NCBI RefSeq assembly: GCF_013426915.1
Contig: NZ_AP023179.1
Span: forward strand, 620,001-684,000
Length of the DNA stretch: 64,000 nucleotides
DNA from: Paraburkholderia sp. PGU19
GTDB lineage: Bacteria > Pseudomonadota > Gammaproteobacteria > Burkholderiales > Burkholderiaceae
Direction: 5' to 3'
In this document: piece by piece, positions 8,994 through 17,896 of the stretch
How positions within the stretch are numbered: the first letter of the stretch is position 1
How the letters are laid out: each line of letters opens with the position of its first letter
The notes under the pieces: generated by a model
Told to the model about the DNA's origin: nothing
The model's database searches: none
The model's input: only the letters and a program-made list of their open reading frames with translations
Translations under genes and position numbers: made by a program

Positions 8994-10163
8994 ATGAAGA
9001 TTCACGAGTACCAGGGTAAGGAAATCCTGCGGAAATTCGGAGTCGCGGTACCGCGCGGCAAGCCGGTCTTCTCGGTGGATGATGCGGTCAAGGCCGCTCA
9101 AGAGCTCGGTGGCCCGGTGTGGGTCGTCAAGGCTCAGATCCACGCGGGTGGCCGTGGCAAGGGTGGCGGCGTGAAGGTCGCGAAGTCGCTGGACCAGGTT
9201 CGTGAGTACTCGAACCAGATCCTCGGCATGCAACTTGTCACGCACCAGACGGGCCCGGAAGGCCAGAAGGTGAATCGCCTGCTGATCGAAGAAGGCGCTG
9301 ACATCAAGAAGGAACTGTATGTCGGTCTCGTGATCGATCGCGTTTCGCAAAAGATCGTCGTGATGGCGTCGAGCGAAGGCGGCATGGACGTCGAAGAAGT
9401 CGCGGAAAAGACGCCGGAGCTGATCCACAAGATCGCCGTCGATCCGTCGACGGGTCTGAAAGACGCCGAAGCCGACGAACTCGCGAAGAAGATCGGCGTG
9501 CCCGACGCATCGATCCCGCAAGCGCGCGCGATCCTGCAAGGCCTGTACAAGGCATTCTGGGAAACAGACGCATCGCTGGCCGAAATCAACCCGCTGATCC
9601 TGACGGGCGACGGCAAGGTGATCGCACTGGACGCCAAGTTCAACTTCGATTCGAACGCACTGTTCCGTCATCCGGAAATCGTCGCGTACCGCGATCTGGA
9701 CGAAGAAGATCCGGCTGAAGTCGAAGCGTCGAAGTTCGACCTCGCGTACATCTCGCTCGACGGCAACATCGGCTGTCTGGTGAACGGCGCTGGTCTTGCA
9801 ATGGCGACGATGGACACGATCAAGCTGTTCGGCGGCGAACCGGCGAACTTCCTGGACGTCGGCGGTGGCGCGACGACGGAGAAGGTCACGGAAGCGTTCA
9901 AGCTGATGCTGAAGAACCCGAACCTGACGGCGATTCTCGTCAACATCTTCGGCGGCATCATGCGTTGCGACGTGATCGCGGAAGGCGTGATCGCAGCTTC
10001 GAAGGCGGTCGATCTGCAAGTGCCGCTCGTCGTGCGCATGAAGGGCACGAACGAAGACCTCGGCAAGAAGATGCTGGCCGATTCCGGCCTGCCGATCATC
10101 TCGGCAGACAGCATGGAAGAAGCTGCGCAGAAGGTCGTCGCGGCTGCCGCAGGCAAGGCCTGA
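8994..10163 (+). CDS. sucC: Succinyl-CoA synthetase, beta subunit
   Basis: ADP-forming succinate-CoA ligase beta chain, 389 residues. It interconverts succinyl-CoA and succinate with substrate-level phosphorylation in the TCA cycle. The ATP-grasp domain is at the N-terminus ([35 protein letters not shown]), with metal/nucleotide residues in AEINPLIL and LDAKFNFD. The C-terminal ligase domain contains [15 protein letters not shown] and the glycine-rich GGGATTEKV. Length and start match the family. SucD follows after 115 bp, and the two form the alpha2-beta2 enzyme. Confidence 0.98.
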   Translation: MKIHEYQGKEILRKFGVAVPRGKPVFSVDDAVKAAQELGGPVWVVKAQIHAGGRGKGGGVKVAKSLDQVREYSNQILGMQLVTHQTGPEGQKVNRLLIEEGADIKKELYVGLVIDRVSQKIVVMASSEGGMDVEEVAEKTPELIHKIAVDPSTGLKDAEADELAKKIGVPDASIPQARAILQGLYKAFWETDASLAEINPLILTGDGKVIALDAKFNFDSNALFRHPEIVAYRDLDEEDPAEVEASKFDLAYISLDGNIGCLVNGAGLAMATMDTIKLFGGEPANFLDVGGGATTEKVTEAFKLMLKNPNLTAILVNIFGGIMRCDVIAEGVIAASKAVDLQVPLVVRMKGTNEDLGKKMLADSGLPIISADSMEEAAQKVVAAAAGKA

Positions 10164-10278
10164 TCGCCCCGGCGCTTATCACCGGATTACGAATGGCGGC
10201 GTGCGAGCGGCGCGGGCAAAGCGTATTTGCCGCGCGCAACGCCATTGAGCACGCCACCAAACGAACAGAGGTCAATAC

Positions 10279-11160
10279 ATGTCGATTCTGATCAACAAAG
10301 ACACCAAGGTCATCACGCAGGGCATCACCGGCAAGACCGGTCAGTTCCACACGCGCGCATGCCGTGAATATGCAAACGGCCGCGAAGCATTCGTCGCGGG
10401 CGTGAACCCCAAGAAGGCTGGCGAAGATTTCGAAGGCATTCCTATCTACGCTAGCGTGAAGGAAGCCAAGGCAGAAACGGGCGCGACCGTCTCGGTCATT
10501 TACGTGCCGCCCGCAGGCGCCGCTGCTGCAATCTGGGAAGCCGTCGAAGCCGATCTCGATCTCGCGATCTGTATCACGGAAGGCATCCCCGTTCGCGACA
10601 TGATCGAAGTCAAGGACCGTATGCGCCGCGAAGGCCGCAAGACGCTCCTGCTCGGACCGAACTGCCCGGGCACGATCACGCCGGACGAACTGAAGATCGG
10701 CATCATGCCGGGTCACATCCACCGCAAGGGCCGCATCGGCGTCGTGTCGCGTTCGGGCACGCTGACGTATGAAGCAGTTGGCCAGCTGACCGCGATCGGC
10801 CTCGGCCAGTCGTCGGCAGTCGGTATCGGCGGCGACCCGATCAACGGTCTGAAGCACATCGACGTGATGAAGATGTTCAACGACGATCCCGACACGGACG
10901 CCGTGATCATGATCGGTGAAATCGGTGGCCCGGACGAAGCGAACGCTGCTTACTGGATCAAGGACAACATGAAGAAGCCGGTGGTTGGCTTCATCGCTGG
11001 CGTCACGGCGCCTCCGGGCAAGCGCATGGGCCACGCCGGCGCGCTGATCTCGGGCGGTGCGGATACGGCCGACGCGAAGCTGGAAATCATGGACGCCTGC
11101 GGTATCAAGGTCACGAAGAACCCGTCGGAAATGGCGCGTCTTCTGAAGGCGATGCTGTAA
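10279..11160 (+). CDS. sucD: Succinyl-CoA synthetase, alpha subunit
   Basis: Alpha chain of succinate-CoA ligase, 293 residues, cytoplasmic. The CoA-binding Rossmann domain starts MSILINKDTKVITQGITGKTGQFH. The ligase domain holds the phosphorylated histidine in the motif KRMGHAGALISGG, close to the His246 position known from E. coli. Two terminators follow the stop, so the sucCD operon ends here. Confidence 0.98.
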   Translation: MSILINKDTKVITQGITGKTGQFHTRACREYANGREAFVAGVNPKKAGEDFEGIPIYASVKEAKAETGATVSVIYVPPAGAAAAIWEAVEADLDLAICITEGIPVRDMIEVKDRMRREGRKTLLLGPNCPGTITPDELKIGIMPGHIHRKGRIGVVSRSGTLTYEAVGQLTAIGLGQSSAVGIGGDPINGLKHIDVMKMFNDDPDTDAVIMIGEIGGPDEANAAYWIKDNMKKPVVGFIAGVTAPPGKRMGHAGALISGGADTADAKLEIMDACGIKVTKNPSEMARLLKAML

Positions 11161-11182
11161 GAAGTGTTGCGATAAGCTCAAG

Positions 11183-11209
11183 AAACGTCGGCCATTGCTG
11201 ACGTTTTTT
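11183..11209 (+). terminator. Terminator of sucCD
   Basis: A 10-bp stem (11183-11192 with 11197-11206, one G-T pair) with a CATT loop is followed by a T run, 22 bp after the sucD stop. Confidence 0.85.
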
Positions 11210-11246
11210 GATACTCTTACGAAGTCCTTTCGTAAGACGCGACGAG

Positions 11247-11283
11247 AAGCGAGGGAGCGAGCAATTGCTGCCTCGCTTTTTTG
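11247..11283 (+). terminator. Second, tandem terminator after sucCD
   Basis: AAGCGAGG (11247-11254) pairs with CCTCGCTT (11271-11278), with an inner GCAATTGC palindrome, followed by six T. It backs up the first terminator and lies 38 bp before the terC start. Confidence 0.75.
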
Positions 11284-11320
11284 TTGCCGTTCGCTTTTGC
11301 TACCTTCTATTCTGCTTTCC

Positions 11321-12046
11321 ATGCTCGACTTCCTCACTACGCTCCATTGGGGCGCCGTCTTTCAGATCATCGTCATCGACATCCTGCTGGGTGGCGACAA
11401 CGCTGTCGTGATCGCGCTCGCCTGCCGCAACCTGCCGCCCGCGCAGCGCACCAAGGGCGTGTTGTGGGGAACACTGGGCGCCATCGTGCTGCGTGTCGCG
11501 CTGATCGCGTTTGCGGTCGCGCTGCTCGACGTGCCGTTGCTCAAGTTCGCGGGCGGCCTGCTGCTGCTGTGGATCGGCGTGCGCCTGCTGGCGCCCGCGC
11601 CCGATGCGCACGCGAATGTCAAACCCGCCGACAAGCTGGTCACGGCCATCAAGACGATCATCGTGGCCGACGCCGTGATGAGCCTCGACAACGTGATCGC
11701 GATTGCCGGTGCCGCCGAGGCCGCCGAGCCGCATCACCGCATCGCCCTCGTCGTGTTCGGGCTGATCGTCAGCATTCCGCTGATCGTCTGGGGCAGCCAG
11801 CTTGTGCTGAAGCTGCTGGACCGGTACCCCTTCGTCATTACGCTGGGCGGCGCGCTGCTCGGCTGGATCGCGGGCGGTCTGATCATCAACGACCCGGCGG
11901 GCGACCGTTGGCCCGTGCTGGATACGCCTGTTGCCGAGTACGGCATGAGCATCGCTTGCGCGCTATTCGTCGTGATCCTCGGTTATGCGATGAAGCGGCG
12001 CAACGCGAGCCGCATCGCCGGCGACACACCACCGGGAACGCATTGA
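11321..12046 (+). CDS. TerC family integral membrane protein
   Basis: TerC/YjbE-type membrane protein, 241 residues from the ATG at 11321 (MLDFLTTLHWGAVFQ). An earlier in-frame start at 11195 would run through the two sucCD terminators and was rejected. About seven membrane segments are visible. The two TerC signature segments with membrane acidic residues are present: DILLGGDNAVVIALACRNLP and VADAVMSLDNVIAIAGAAE. Family members are linked to tellurite resistance and metal (Mn, Ca) efflux; in Mn-exporting relatives the paired Asp residues are needed. The specific substrate cannot be assigned. Confidence 0.88.
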   Translation: MLDFLTTLHWGAVFQIIVIDILLGGDNAVVIALACRNLPPAQRTKGVLWGTLGAIVLRVALIAFAVALLDVPLLKFAGGLLLLWIGVRLLAPAPDAHANVKPADKLVTAIKTIIVADAVMSLDNVIAIAGAAEAAEPHHRIALVVFGLIVSIPLIVWGSQLVLKLLDRYPFVITLGGALLGWIAGGLIINDPAGDRWPVLDTPVAEYGMSIACALFVVILGYAMKRRNASRIAGDTPPGTH

Positions 12047-12131
12047 CGGCAGTCACTGTACCGATGCATCCGCCCGCGCACCATTAGCCGTTCGGCCGAC
12101 TGCCGGCGCGATTCGCGGCTCGCTACGATCG

Positions 12132-12170
12132 AAGCGCCTGTCCTGATTCCCGGGATAGGCGCTTTCGTTT
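12132..12170 (+). terminator. Strong hairpin between terC and the pilin gene
   Basis: AAGCGCCT (12132-12139) pairs exactly with AGGCGCTT (12157-12164), with inner TCC/GGA pairing, followed by TTTCGTTTTG. It can serve as the terC terminator. It ends only 15 bases before the pilin ATG and abuts the GAGGAG ribosome-binding site, so it may also control pilin expression. Confidence 0.7.
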
Positions 12171-12184
12171 TGAGGAGTCTGCTG

Positions 12185-12802
12185 ATGACCGCTATCGTTG
12201 CCGTTGCTTCGTTGTCCACGCTTTATGCGCCCTGGTTGCGCGCCCGTTCGTCGCGCGCATGGCCTGTCCCGCTTGCTCGCATCGGGCGTTGGTGGGGCTT
12301 CACACTGATCGAATTGATGATCGTGCTGGCCATCGTCGGCGTGATCGCGGCATATGCGATTCCCGCATATCAGGACTATCTCGCGCGCAGCCGCGTCGGC
12401 GAGGGGTTGTCGCTGGCGTCCGCGGCGCAGTTGACCGTCGGCGAGAACGCCGGCAGCGGCAATGCATTCGGCAGCGGCTACACGTCTCCGCCCGCCACAC
12501 GCAACGTGCAGTCGATCCATATCGACGACGACACGGGCCAGATTACCGTCGCATTCACGGCGCGCGTCTCGGACGAAGGCGCGAACACGATCGTGTTCGT
12601 GCCGTCCGCGCCTGACAGCGCCGACACGCCCACAGCGCGCGTCGCGCTGACGAAAGGCGCGGCGCAGAAGGGGACCATCACGTGGGAATGCTTCGCGGGC
12701 GGCAAGGCTGCCTCGTCGCTGCCGGCTCCGGGCGCTGGACCGTTGCCCGCCGATGCGCCGACGCTGCCGTCGAATCTCGCGCCGCCCGATTGCCGCAGCT
12801 GA
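12185..12802 (+). CDS. Type IV pilin-like protein (pilin/pseudopilin)
   Basis: Class III-signal pilin, 205 residues. The prepilin peptidase motif is G38|[20 protein letters not shown], with the conserved Glu at mature position 5 and the hydrophobic N-terminal helix. [21 protein letters not shown] follows as in PilA-type pilins. The mature protein is about 167 residues with Cys in WECFAGG and near the C-terminus (DCRS), able to form the D-region disulfide. Between them lies an Ala/Pro/Ser-rich stretch. The start is ATG 12185 behind GAGGAG; this gives a 38-residue leader, unusually long. A TTG at 12236 would give a normal 21-residue leader but has no ribosome-binding site. The pglL gene follows. 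Confidence 0.85.
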   Translation: MTAIVAVASLSTLYAPWLRARSSRAWPVPLARIGRWWGFTLIELMIVLAIVGVIAAYAIPAYQDYLARSRVGEGLSLASAAQLTVGENAGSGNAFGSGYTSPPATRNVQSIHIDDDTGQITVAFTARVSDEGANTIVFVPSAPDSADTPTARVALTKGAAQKGTITWECFAGGKAASSLPAPGAGPLPADAPTLPSNLAPPDCRS

Positions 12803-12878
12803 GCGGACGTCGAAGATTCTCGACGGAAGTCGGGTGTGAGTCCGGCATGAGCCCGGTATAAACCGAATCCGCATCAAA

Positions 12879-12908
12879 GGCCGCGGCAAAAATTTCCATG
12901 CCGCGGCC
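12879..12908 (+). terminator. 10-bp GC-rich hairpin after the pilin gene
   Basis: 12879-12888 pairs perfectly with 12899-12908 around a 10-nt A/T loop, 76 bp after the pilin stop. No T run follows, so it may be a weak or Rho-assisted terminator or an mRNA-stabilising structure. Confidence 0.5.
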
Positions 12909-12994
12909 GGATTCCGGGTTATTTCCGCCGAGCCGGCGCACAGCGTAAGGATTTTTTTGTATAGTGCGCCGGTTGCTGACGTCCCCGGTTACTC

Positions 12995-14785
12995 ATGCCC
13001 AACCCCTTCGCACGCTATCTTTCACTGTTCCTATTGGCGTGTGCGTTGATCCTGCCGTATGCAGTCGTCAACCACACGTATCCGATTCCGACCTTCTACG
13101 CCGAGTTCACGGCGCTGTCGCTCTATCTGCTGCTGGGCGCGGGCATCGCGTTTCTGGTGGCGACGGCACGGCCGCGCGTCGCGTTCGCGTCGCCCGTCGT
13201 GGCGCTGGTGCCGCTAGGCTTCGGGCTCGTGCTGGTCGCGCAGTCACTCGTGCTGCCCGTCGCGCAGCCGTCGATGAACTGGCTCGGCGCCGGCTTCCTG
13301 CTTGCCGCGTTCATGGCGACGCACGCCGGTTTTGGTTTCAGCAGGGCGAATCTGACGGAAAACGCGTTCACGGTGGCGGCGTTCGCGCTGGTCGTGGGCG
13401 GCCTCTTTGCCGTGTTCTGCCAGACCATCCAGCTGTTTCACCTCGAGGTGAAGGTGACGCCGCTCGTGGTCGCCTACAGCGTGATGACCGAGCGCCGGCC
13501 GTTCGGCAACATGGCGCAGGCCAATCACCTGGCAACGTATATTGCGTTCGCCACGGCGGGTGCGATGTACCTCGTGCAGACGCGGCGCATCAACATCTTC
13601 ATCTGGCTGCTCGTGTCGGCGATTTTTTCGGGCGGTCTGGCGCTGACCGTGTCGCGCGGACCGTGGCTGCAGATGGGCGTGATCGTCGTCGCGGGGTTCT
13701 GGATGGCGTTTGCCGAACTGCGGCGTAATCCGGCGCGCCGCCGCAGCAATCGCGAATGGCTGATTCCCGTCGTGCTCGCCGTGTTGTTTTTCGCGGTGAA
13801 TGCGGCGATCCGCTGGGCGAACGTTCACTACGATCTCGGTCTGGCCCAGTCGGCTGCCGAGCGCATGAAGGACTCCAGCCAGATCGCGCCGCGTCTCGCG
13901 TTGTGGAAGTATGGTTGGACGATGTTCCGCACGCATCCGCTGCTGGGCGTCGGCTGGGGCGAATTTCCGCGCTATCAGTTCGATCTGGCGAAAGCGCTGG
14001 GCGGCGTCGAGATTGCCAACAACTCGCACGACATCTTTATCGATCTGCTCGCGAAGACGGGGCTGATCGGACTGGGTATCGTGCTGCTCGGTCTCGCTGC
14101 GTGGTTCGTGCGCGTCGTGCGCGCGCCGCAAACGGCCGCGCGCGTGTTCGGTCTCGCGCTGATCGGCGTGCTGGTGATGCATGCGCTCGTCGAGTATCCG
14201 CAGCAGTACATGTTCTTCCTGCTGCCGGCGATGTTCGTGATCGGTCTGCTCGACACGAAGCCGCTGCGGCTGATTCCGGGCGGCATCTCATTCGGCGCGT
14301 TCCTTGTGATCGTGTTCGGCGGACTGGCTGCGCTGTATCCAATCTATCGCGACTATGCGCGCGCCGAAGTGCTGTATTACGGCTCGCGTCCGTTCGACCA
14401 GTATCGTGAAGATCCGTCGTTCCTGTTCGGCGCGTGGGGCGAGTACGGGATGGCGACGCTCCTGCCGATGAACTCACAGGATCTGCCGCACAAGCTCGCG
14501 ATGCATCGTCAGGCGATGGCGCTGTTGCCGGGCGAAACGGTGCTGCGCCGTTATGCCGTGTTGCAGGCGTTGAGCGGCGACACCAACGGCGCGTTCGATA
14601 CCGTCGACCGTCTGAAGATCTTCGCCGAGGAACTGCATGACTGGCCATCGCAGCTCGCGTATCTGTACGATTTGTGCGACCAGCAGAAGACACTGGGGGC
14701 GTTCAAGGCGGAACTGATGAAGAAGTACGGCACGCCGCCGAAGGACATCAACAACGACGACGAAGAGGGCGACGACGCGGATTGA
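12995..14785 (+). CDS. pglL: PglL-type protein O-oligosaccharyltransferase (Wzy_C family)
   Basis: Inner-membrane protein of 596 residues with about 12 predicted membrane helices and a large periplasmic loop. The Wzy_C/O-antigen ligase region includes RRPFGNMAQANHLATYIAF, TVSRGPWLQMGVIV and HPLLGVGWGEFPRYQFD with NNSHDIFIDLLAKTGLIG; the His in NSHD corresponds to the residue known to be essential in this superfamily. The family moves lipid-linked glycan onto Ser of periplasmic proteins or onto lipid A core. Its place after recA-sucCD-terC-pilin matches the characterised PglL locus of Burkholderia cenocepacia as I remember it, favouring protein O-glycosylation. C-terminal ~150 residues are soluble and TPR-like. 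Confidence 0.85.
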   Translation: MPNPFARYLSLFLLACALILPYAVVNHTYPIPTFYAEFTALSLYLLLGAGIAFLVATARPRVAFASPVVALVPLGFGLVLVAQSLVLPVAQPSMNWLGAGFLLAAFMATHAGFGFSRANLTENAFTVAAFALVVGGLFAVFCQTIQLFHLEVKVTPLVVAYSVMTERRPFGNMAQANHLATYIAFATAGAMYLVQTRRINIFIWLLVSAIFSGGLALTVSRGPWLQMGVIVVAGFWMAFAELRRNPARRRSNREWLIPVVLAVLFFAVNAAIRWANVHYDLGLAQSAAERMKDSSQIAPRLALWKYGWTMFRTHPLLGVGWGEFPRYQFDLAKALGGVEIANNSHDIFIDLLAKTGLIGLGIVLLGLAAWFVRVVRAPQTAARVFGLALIGVLVMHALVEYPQQYMFFLLPAMFVIGLLDTKPLRLIPGGISFGAFLVIVFGGLAALYPIYRDYARAEVLYYGSRPFDQYREDPSFLFGAWGEYGMATLLPMNSQDLPHKLAMHRQAMALLPGETVLRRYAVLQALSGDTNGAFDTVDRLKIFAEELHDWPSQLAYLYDLCDQQKTLGAFKAELMKKYGTPPKDINNDDEEGDDAD

Positions 14786-14807
14786 CGCGTCGGCCGTCAG
14801 ATACGAA

Positions 14808-14830
14808 AGCGGCGCGTTGGACGCGCCGCT
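14808..14830. terminator. Hairpin between convergent pglL and moaC
   Basis: A 9-bp perfect GC stem (14808-14816 with 14822-14830) with a 5-nt loop, 22 bp after the pglL stop. No T run is present; probable transcription end for pglL. Confidence 0.5.
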
Positions 14831-14892
14831 GCTTCAGCGAGGAGTGAGGTGAGAAGTGAGGCCAGGTCTGGCGGCAAGCTCGCCGTCATACC

Positions 14893-15369
14893 TCACTCCG
14901 CTACCCAATCCCCCGACTTCCCGCCATGCTTCTCCATCACCTTCACATCGGTGATGGTCATCCCGCGATCGACGGCTTTACACATGTCATAGACCGTCAG
15001 CAGTCCAACCTGCACGGCCGTCAGCGCTTCCATCTCGACCCCCGTCCTGCCGAGCGTCTCGACCTGCACGCGGCAATGCACCGCTGGGCCCGACTCGTCG
15101 AGTTCGAAATCGACCGCAACGCGGGTGAGCGCCAGCGGGTGACACAAGGGGATCAGATCGGCGGTGCGCTTCGCGCCCTGGATCGCGGCGATACGCGCGA
15201 TGCCGATCACGTCGCCTTTCTTCGCCTCGCCTTTGCGGATCAGATCGAACGTTGCGGGCAGCATGCGGATGGTTCCGCGCGCGACCGCGATGCGTTTCGT
15301 TTCCGCCTTGCCGCCGACGTCGACCATATGCGCCTGGCCGGCTGCGTCGAAATGAGTGAGTTCGGGCAT
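14893..15369 (-). CDS. moaC: Cyclic pyranopterin monophosphate synthase MoaC
   Basis: Molybdenum cofactor biosynthesis enzyme, 158 residues, converting the 3',8-cyclo-GTP product of MoaA to cyclic pyranopterin monophosphate. It shows the family start ([18 protein letters not shown]), the catalytic [13 protein letters not shown] with KRTAD before it, [13 protein letters not shown] and [12 protein letters not shown] with the conserved Asp/Lys. Length is normal for MoaC. It stands alone here, convergent with pglL and divergent from the BepA-like gene. Confidence 0.97.
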   Translation of the reverse strand: MPELTHFDAAGQAHMVDVGGKAETKRIAVARGTIRMLPATFDLIRKGEAKKGDVIGIARIAAIQGAKRTADLIPLCHPLALTRVAVDFELDESGPAVHCRVQVETLGRTGVEMEALTAVQVGLLTVYDMCKAVDRGMTITDVKVMEKHGGKSGDWVAE

Positions 15370-15602
15370 GGTTGGCTCCTTCAGAGGGCGCCTATCATAG
15401 CAGCGTGAGCACCGCCGGGCAGCCGGGCGCGGACCGGCGAAGAATCACGATAACGCACAAAGCGTGCGGATGCCTGACCGTGGGCAACCCGCCATCCATG
15501 CGCTGATAGGAAGCCGAAGCACCCACATCACCCGGTACAATCAAAAACAAGACCCATTCCTTCCGGCACCTTACGCCGCTTTCGATTTCGCCATCGTCCG
15601 CA

Positions 15603-17291
15603 ATGCGTCTGAAACGGTTTCTCGCTGCATTGTTGTCCGTCACGCTCGCCGTCCCGCCCGCGATCATCGCGCAGCCGTCGAACCTGTCGGAACTGCCGCT
15701 CGTCACCGGGCCGCTCGACACGTACGGCACAAGCACCGTGCCGCCCGACATCGCGCCAGGCGTATTCGGCCTCTACGGCGGCGCGCAGTCGCGTTTCTCG
15801 GGCAACCCCGGCGGCAACGCGAGCCTGCACGCGCCAATGTCGACGCAACAGTTGCCCGATCTCGGCGACGGCTCGGGCGGCTCGCTCACGCCGCAAGCCG
15901 AGCGCAAGCTCGGCGAACGCGTGATGCGCGAAGTCCGCGCAGACCCCGACTATATCGACGACTGGCTCGTGCGGGACTATCTGAACTCGATCTCCGAGAA
16001 GCTCGCGGCGGCCGCGAGCGCGCAGTTCATCGGCGGCTATCGTCCGGATTTCGACCTGTTCGCGATGCGTGACGCGCAGATCAACGCCTTCTCGCTGCCG
16101 GGCGGCTTCATCGGCGTGAACACAGGGCTGATCGTCTCGACGCAGACGGAATCGGAACTCGCGTCGGTTGTCGGGCACGAAATGGGTCACGTGCTGCAAC
16201 GGCACATCGCGCGAATGATCACGGCGGGCGAGCACAGTGGCTATGCGGCGCTCGCGGGCATGCTCCTCGGCGTGCTGGCGGGCGTCCTCGCGCATAGCGG
16301 CGATCTGGGCAGCGCGATCGCCATCGGCGGGCAGGCCTACGCCGTCGACAACCAGTTGCGATTCTCGCGCGCGGCCGAGCACGAAGCGGATCGCGTCGGC
16401 TTCCAGATGCTCGCGGGCGCGGGTTACGACCCATATGGGATGGTGTCGTTCTTCGAACGGCTCGATCGCGCGTCGATGAGCGACGCGGGCGCGCCCGCCT
16501 ACGCGCGCACGCACCCGCTGACGGGTGAGCGGATCGCCGACATGTCCGACCGAGCGCGCCGCTCGCCTTACCGGCAGCCGCGCCAGTCGTCGGAATACGC
16601 GTTCGTGCGCGCGCGGGCGCGCGTGCTGCAGGACCGCTCGCGCAGCGAATACGCGGACGACATCTCGCGGATGCGCTCCGAAATCGAAGACCGCACCGCA
16701 ATCAACGTGGCGGGCAACTGGTACGGCATCGCGTACGCGCAGATGCTGCTCGAGCGATACGACGACGCTTCGGCATCACTGGCGACCGCGCGGGCCGCGT
16801 TCGACGCCAACGAGCGCGCGGAGGGCGATCCTTCTCGCAGTTCGCCGAGCCTCGACGTACTCGCCGTCGATATCGCCCGGCGCGCCGGACGCAACGACGA
16901 AGCCGTGCGTCTTTCGGAAATCGCGCAAAAGCGCTGGCCGCAATCGCACGCGGCCATCGAGATGCGTCTGCAGACGCTGCTCACGGCACACCGTTTCGGC
17001 GAAGCGCAAGCGCAGGCGCAGCGCGAGACGCGCGCCGATCCGCAGCAGCCTGTCTGGTGGCGCTATCTTGCGCAGGCGAGCGTTGGTACGGGCGACGCGC
17101 TGACGCAGCATCGCGCGCTTGCCGAAAAGTTCGCGCTGGAAGGGGCGTGGCCGTCGGCGATCCGGCAGTTGAAGGAAGCGCGCGATATCAAATCGGTCGG
17201 CTACTACGACCTCGCGACGATCGACGCGCGACTGCATGAGTTCGAGGCGCGCTATAAGGAAGAGCGCGAGGACGAGAAGAACAGCAGCTAG
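15603..17291 (+). CDS. BepA-like periplasmic M48 metalloprotease with TPR repeats
   Basis: Exported zinc protease/chaperone of 562 residues. Residues 1-24 form a signal peptide (RFLAALLSVTLAVPPAIIA). The M48 domain carries the zinc motif VVGHEMGHVLQRH (HExxH) and the third ligand Glu in RAAEHEADRVGFQML; the flexible loop region MITAGEHSGYAALAGML follows the active helix. The C-terminal half, from about 330, is made of helical TPR-like repeats (YAQMLLERYDDASASLATARAAF). BepA/YfgC relatives in E. coli assist and degrade LptD and BAM substrates at the outer membrane. No good ribosome-binding site precedes the ATG, so the exact start is less certain. Confidence 0.88.
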   Translation: MRLKRFLAALLSVTLAVPPAIIAQPSNLSELPLVTGPLDTYGTSTVPPDIAPGVFGLYGGAQSRFSGNPGGNASLHAPMSTQQLPDLGDGSGGSLTPQAERKLGERVMREVRADPDYIDDWLVRDYLNSISEKLAAAASAQFIGGYRPDFDLFAMRDAQINAFSLPGGFIGVNTGLIVSTQTESELASVVGHEMGHVLQRHIARMITAGEHSGYAALAGMLLGVLAGVLAHSGDLGSAIAIGGQAYAVDNQLRFSRAAEHEADRVGFQMLAGAGYDPYGMVSFFERLDRASMSDAGAPAYARTHPLTGERIADMSDRARRSPYRQPRQSSEYAFVRARARVLQDRSRSEYADDISRMRSEIEDRTAINVAGNWYGIAYAQMLLERYDDASASLATARAAFDANERAEGDPSRSSPSLDVLAVDIARRAGRNDEAVRLSEIAQKRWPQSHAAIEMRLQTLLTAHRFGEAQAQAQRETRADPQQPVWWRYLAQASVGTGDALTQHRALAEKFALEGAWPSAIRQLKEARDIKSVGYYDLATIDARLHEFEARYKEEREDEKNSS

Positions 17292-17299
17292 CGGTTGTC

Positions 17300-17896
17300 T
17301 TAGGACGAGGCGCTGCCCGCAGCGACATGCGCCGCTGGACTTGCGACGAATCCGAAGCGCTTCTCGACTTCGGCTTTGTCCACGGGCTCGAGCTTTAAGA
17401 CCTCGCTGTCCCGCCAGCGGAAGTCACCGCTTTGACCGTCGCTCGCAAGATCCGTGTGCTCGGAGAAGAGATCGAGATCGTGGTCGTGCAGCGCCGCAAC
17501 GCGTGCGGGCGTCGACCGATCGGTGAAGAGAATGCCGCCTTCGTCGTCGAGATACGCGGCGGCCGGCTCGAACGTCTCGCCACCCTGATCCGTCAGCGTG
17601 AGTTTTCCGCTAACGTCATCGCGAGCGAGCCGCACGACGAACGGCGTGTAGCCGAGTTCGACGTACACGCGCTGTGGCCCGTTCTGGAAGAACCATTGGC
17701 CTGTCTGATCGGCTTCGTAGTTGCGGTTGATGAAGCCGAGCAGGGCCGTATGCCGGATCGGCTCGCCGGGTGCGCCTGCGGCTTGCGCCGCTTCGTCGCG
17801 CATGCGCCAGTTGCCGCGCCGGTCGAGCAGCAGCCAGCCGGTGCAATGCGGCACGTTCGGCCATTTGGCGAGTGCCTGCTTGACGATGTCATCCAT
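17300..17896 (-). CDS. Conserved hypothetical protein, function not recognised
   Basis: A 198-residue soluble protein without signal peptide or membrane segments. Sequence is well structured, mixed alpha/beta (CTGWLLLDRRGNWRMRDE, QRVYVELGYTPFVVRLA, FTDRSTPARVAALHDHDLDL) and looks like a conserved beta-proteobacterial family; I cannot name a domain with certainty. Its first 8 bp overlap the end of the yheT-like gene, so it is translationally coupled to that hydrolase. It is convergent with the BepA-like gene, with only 8 bp between the two stops. High third-position GC supports coding. Confidence 0.75.
   Translation of the reverse strand: MDDIVKQALAKWPNVPHCTGWLLLDRRGNWRMRDEAAQAAGAPGEPIRHTALLGFINRNYEADQTGQWFFQNGPQRVYVELGYTPFVVRLARDDVSGKLTLTDQGGETFEPAAAYLDDEGGILFTDRSTPARVAALHDHDLDLFSEHTDLASDGQSGDFRWRDSEVLKLEPVDKAEVEKRFGFVASPAAHVAAGSASS

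Noticed and set aside
11195..11320. N-terminal extension of the TerC-family protein
   Set aside because: It reads through two sucCD terminators and gives a non-family Arg-rich peptide; ATG 11321 starts the family sequence.
12170..12184. TTG start for the pilin gene
   Set aside because: The GAGGAG ribosome-binding site would fall inside the coding sequence; ATG 12185 is correctly spaced from it.
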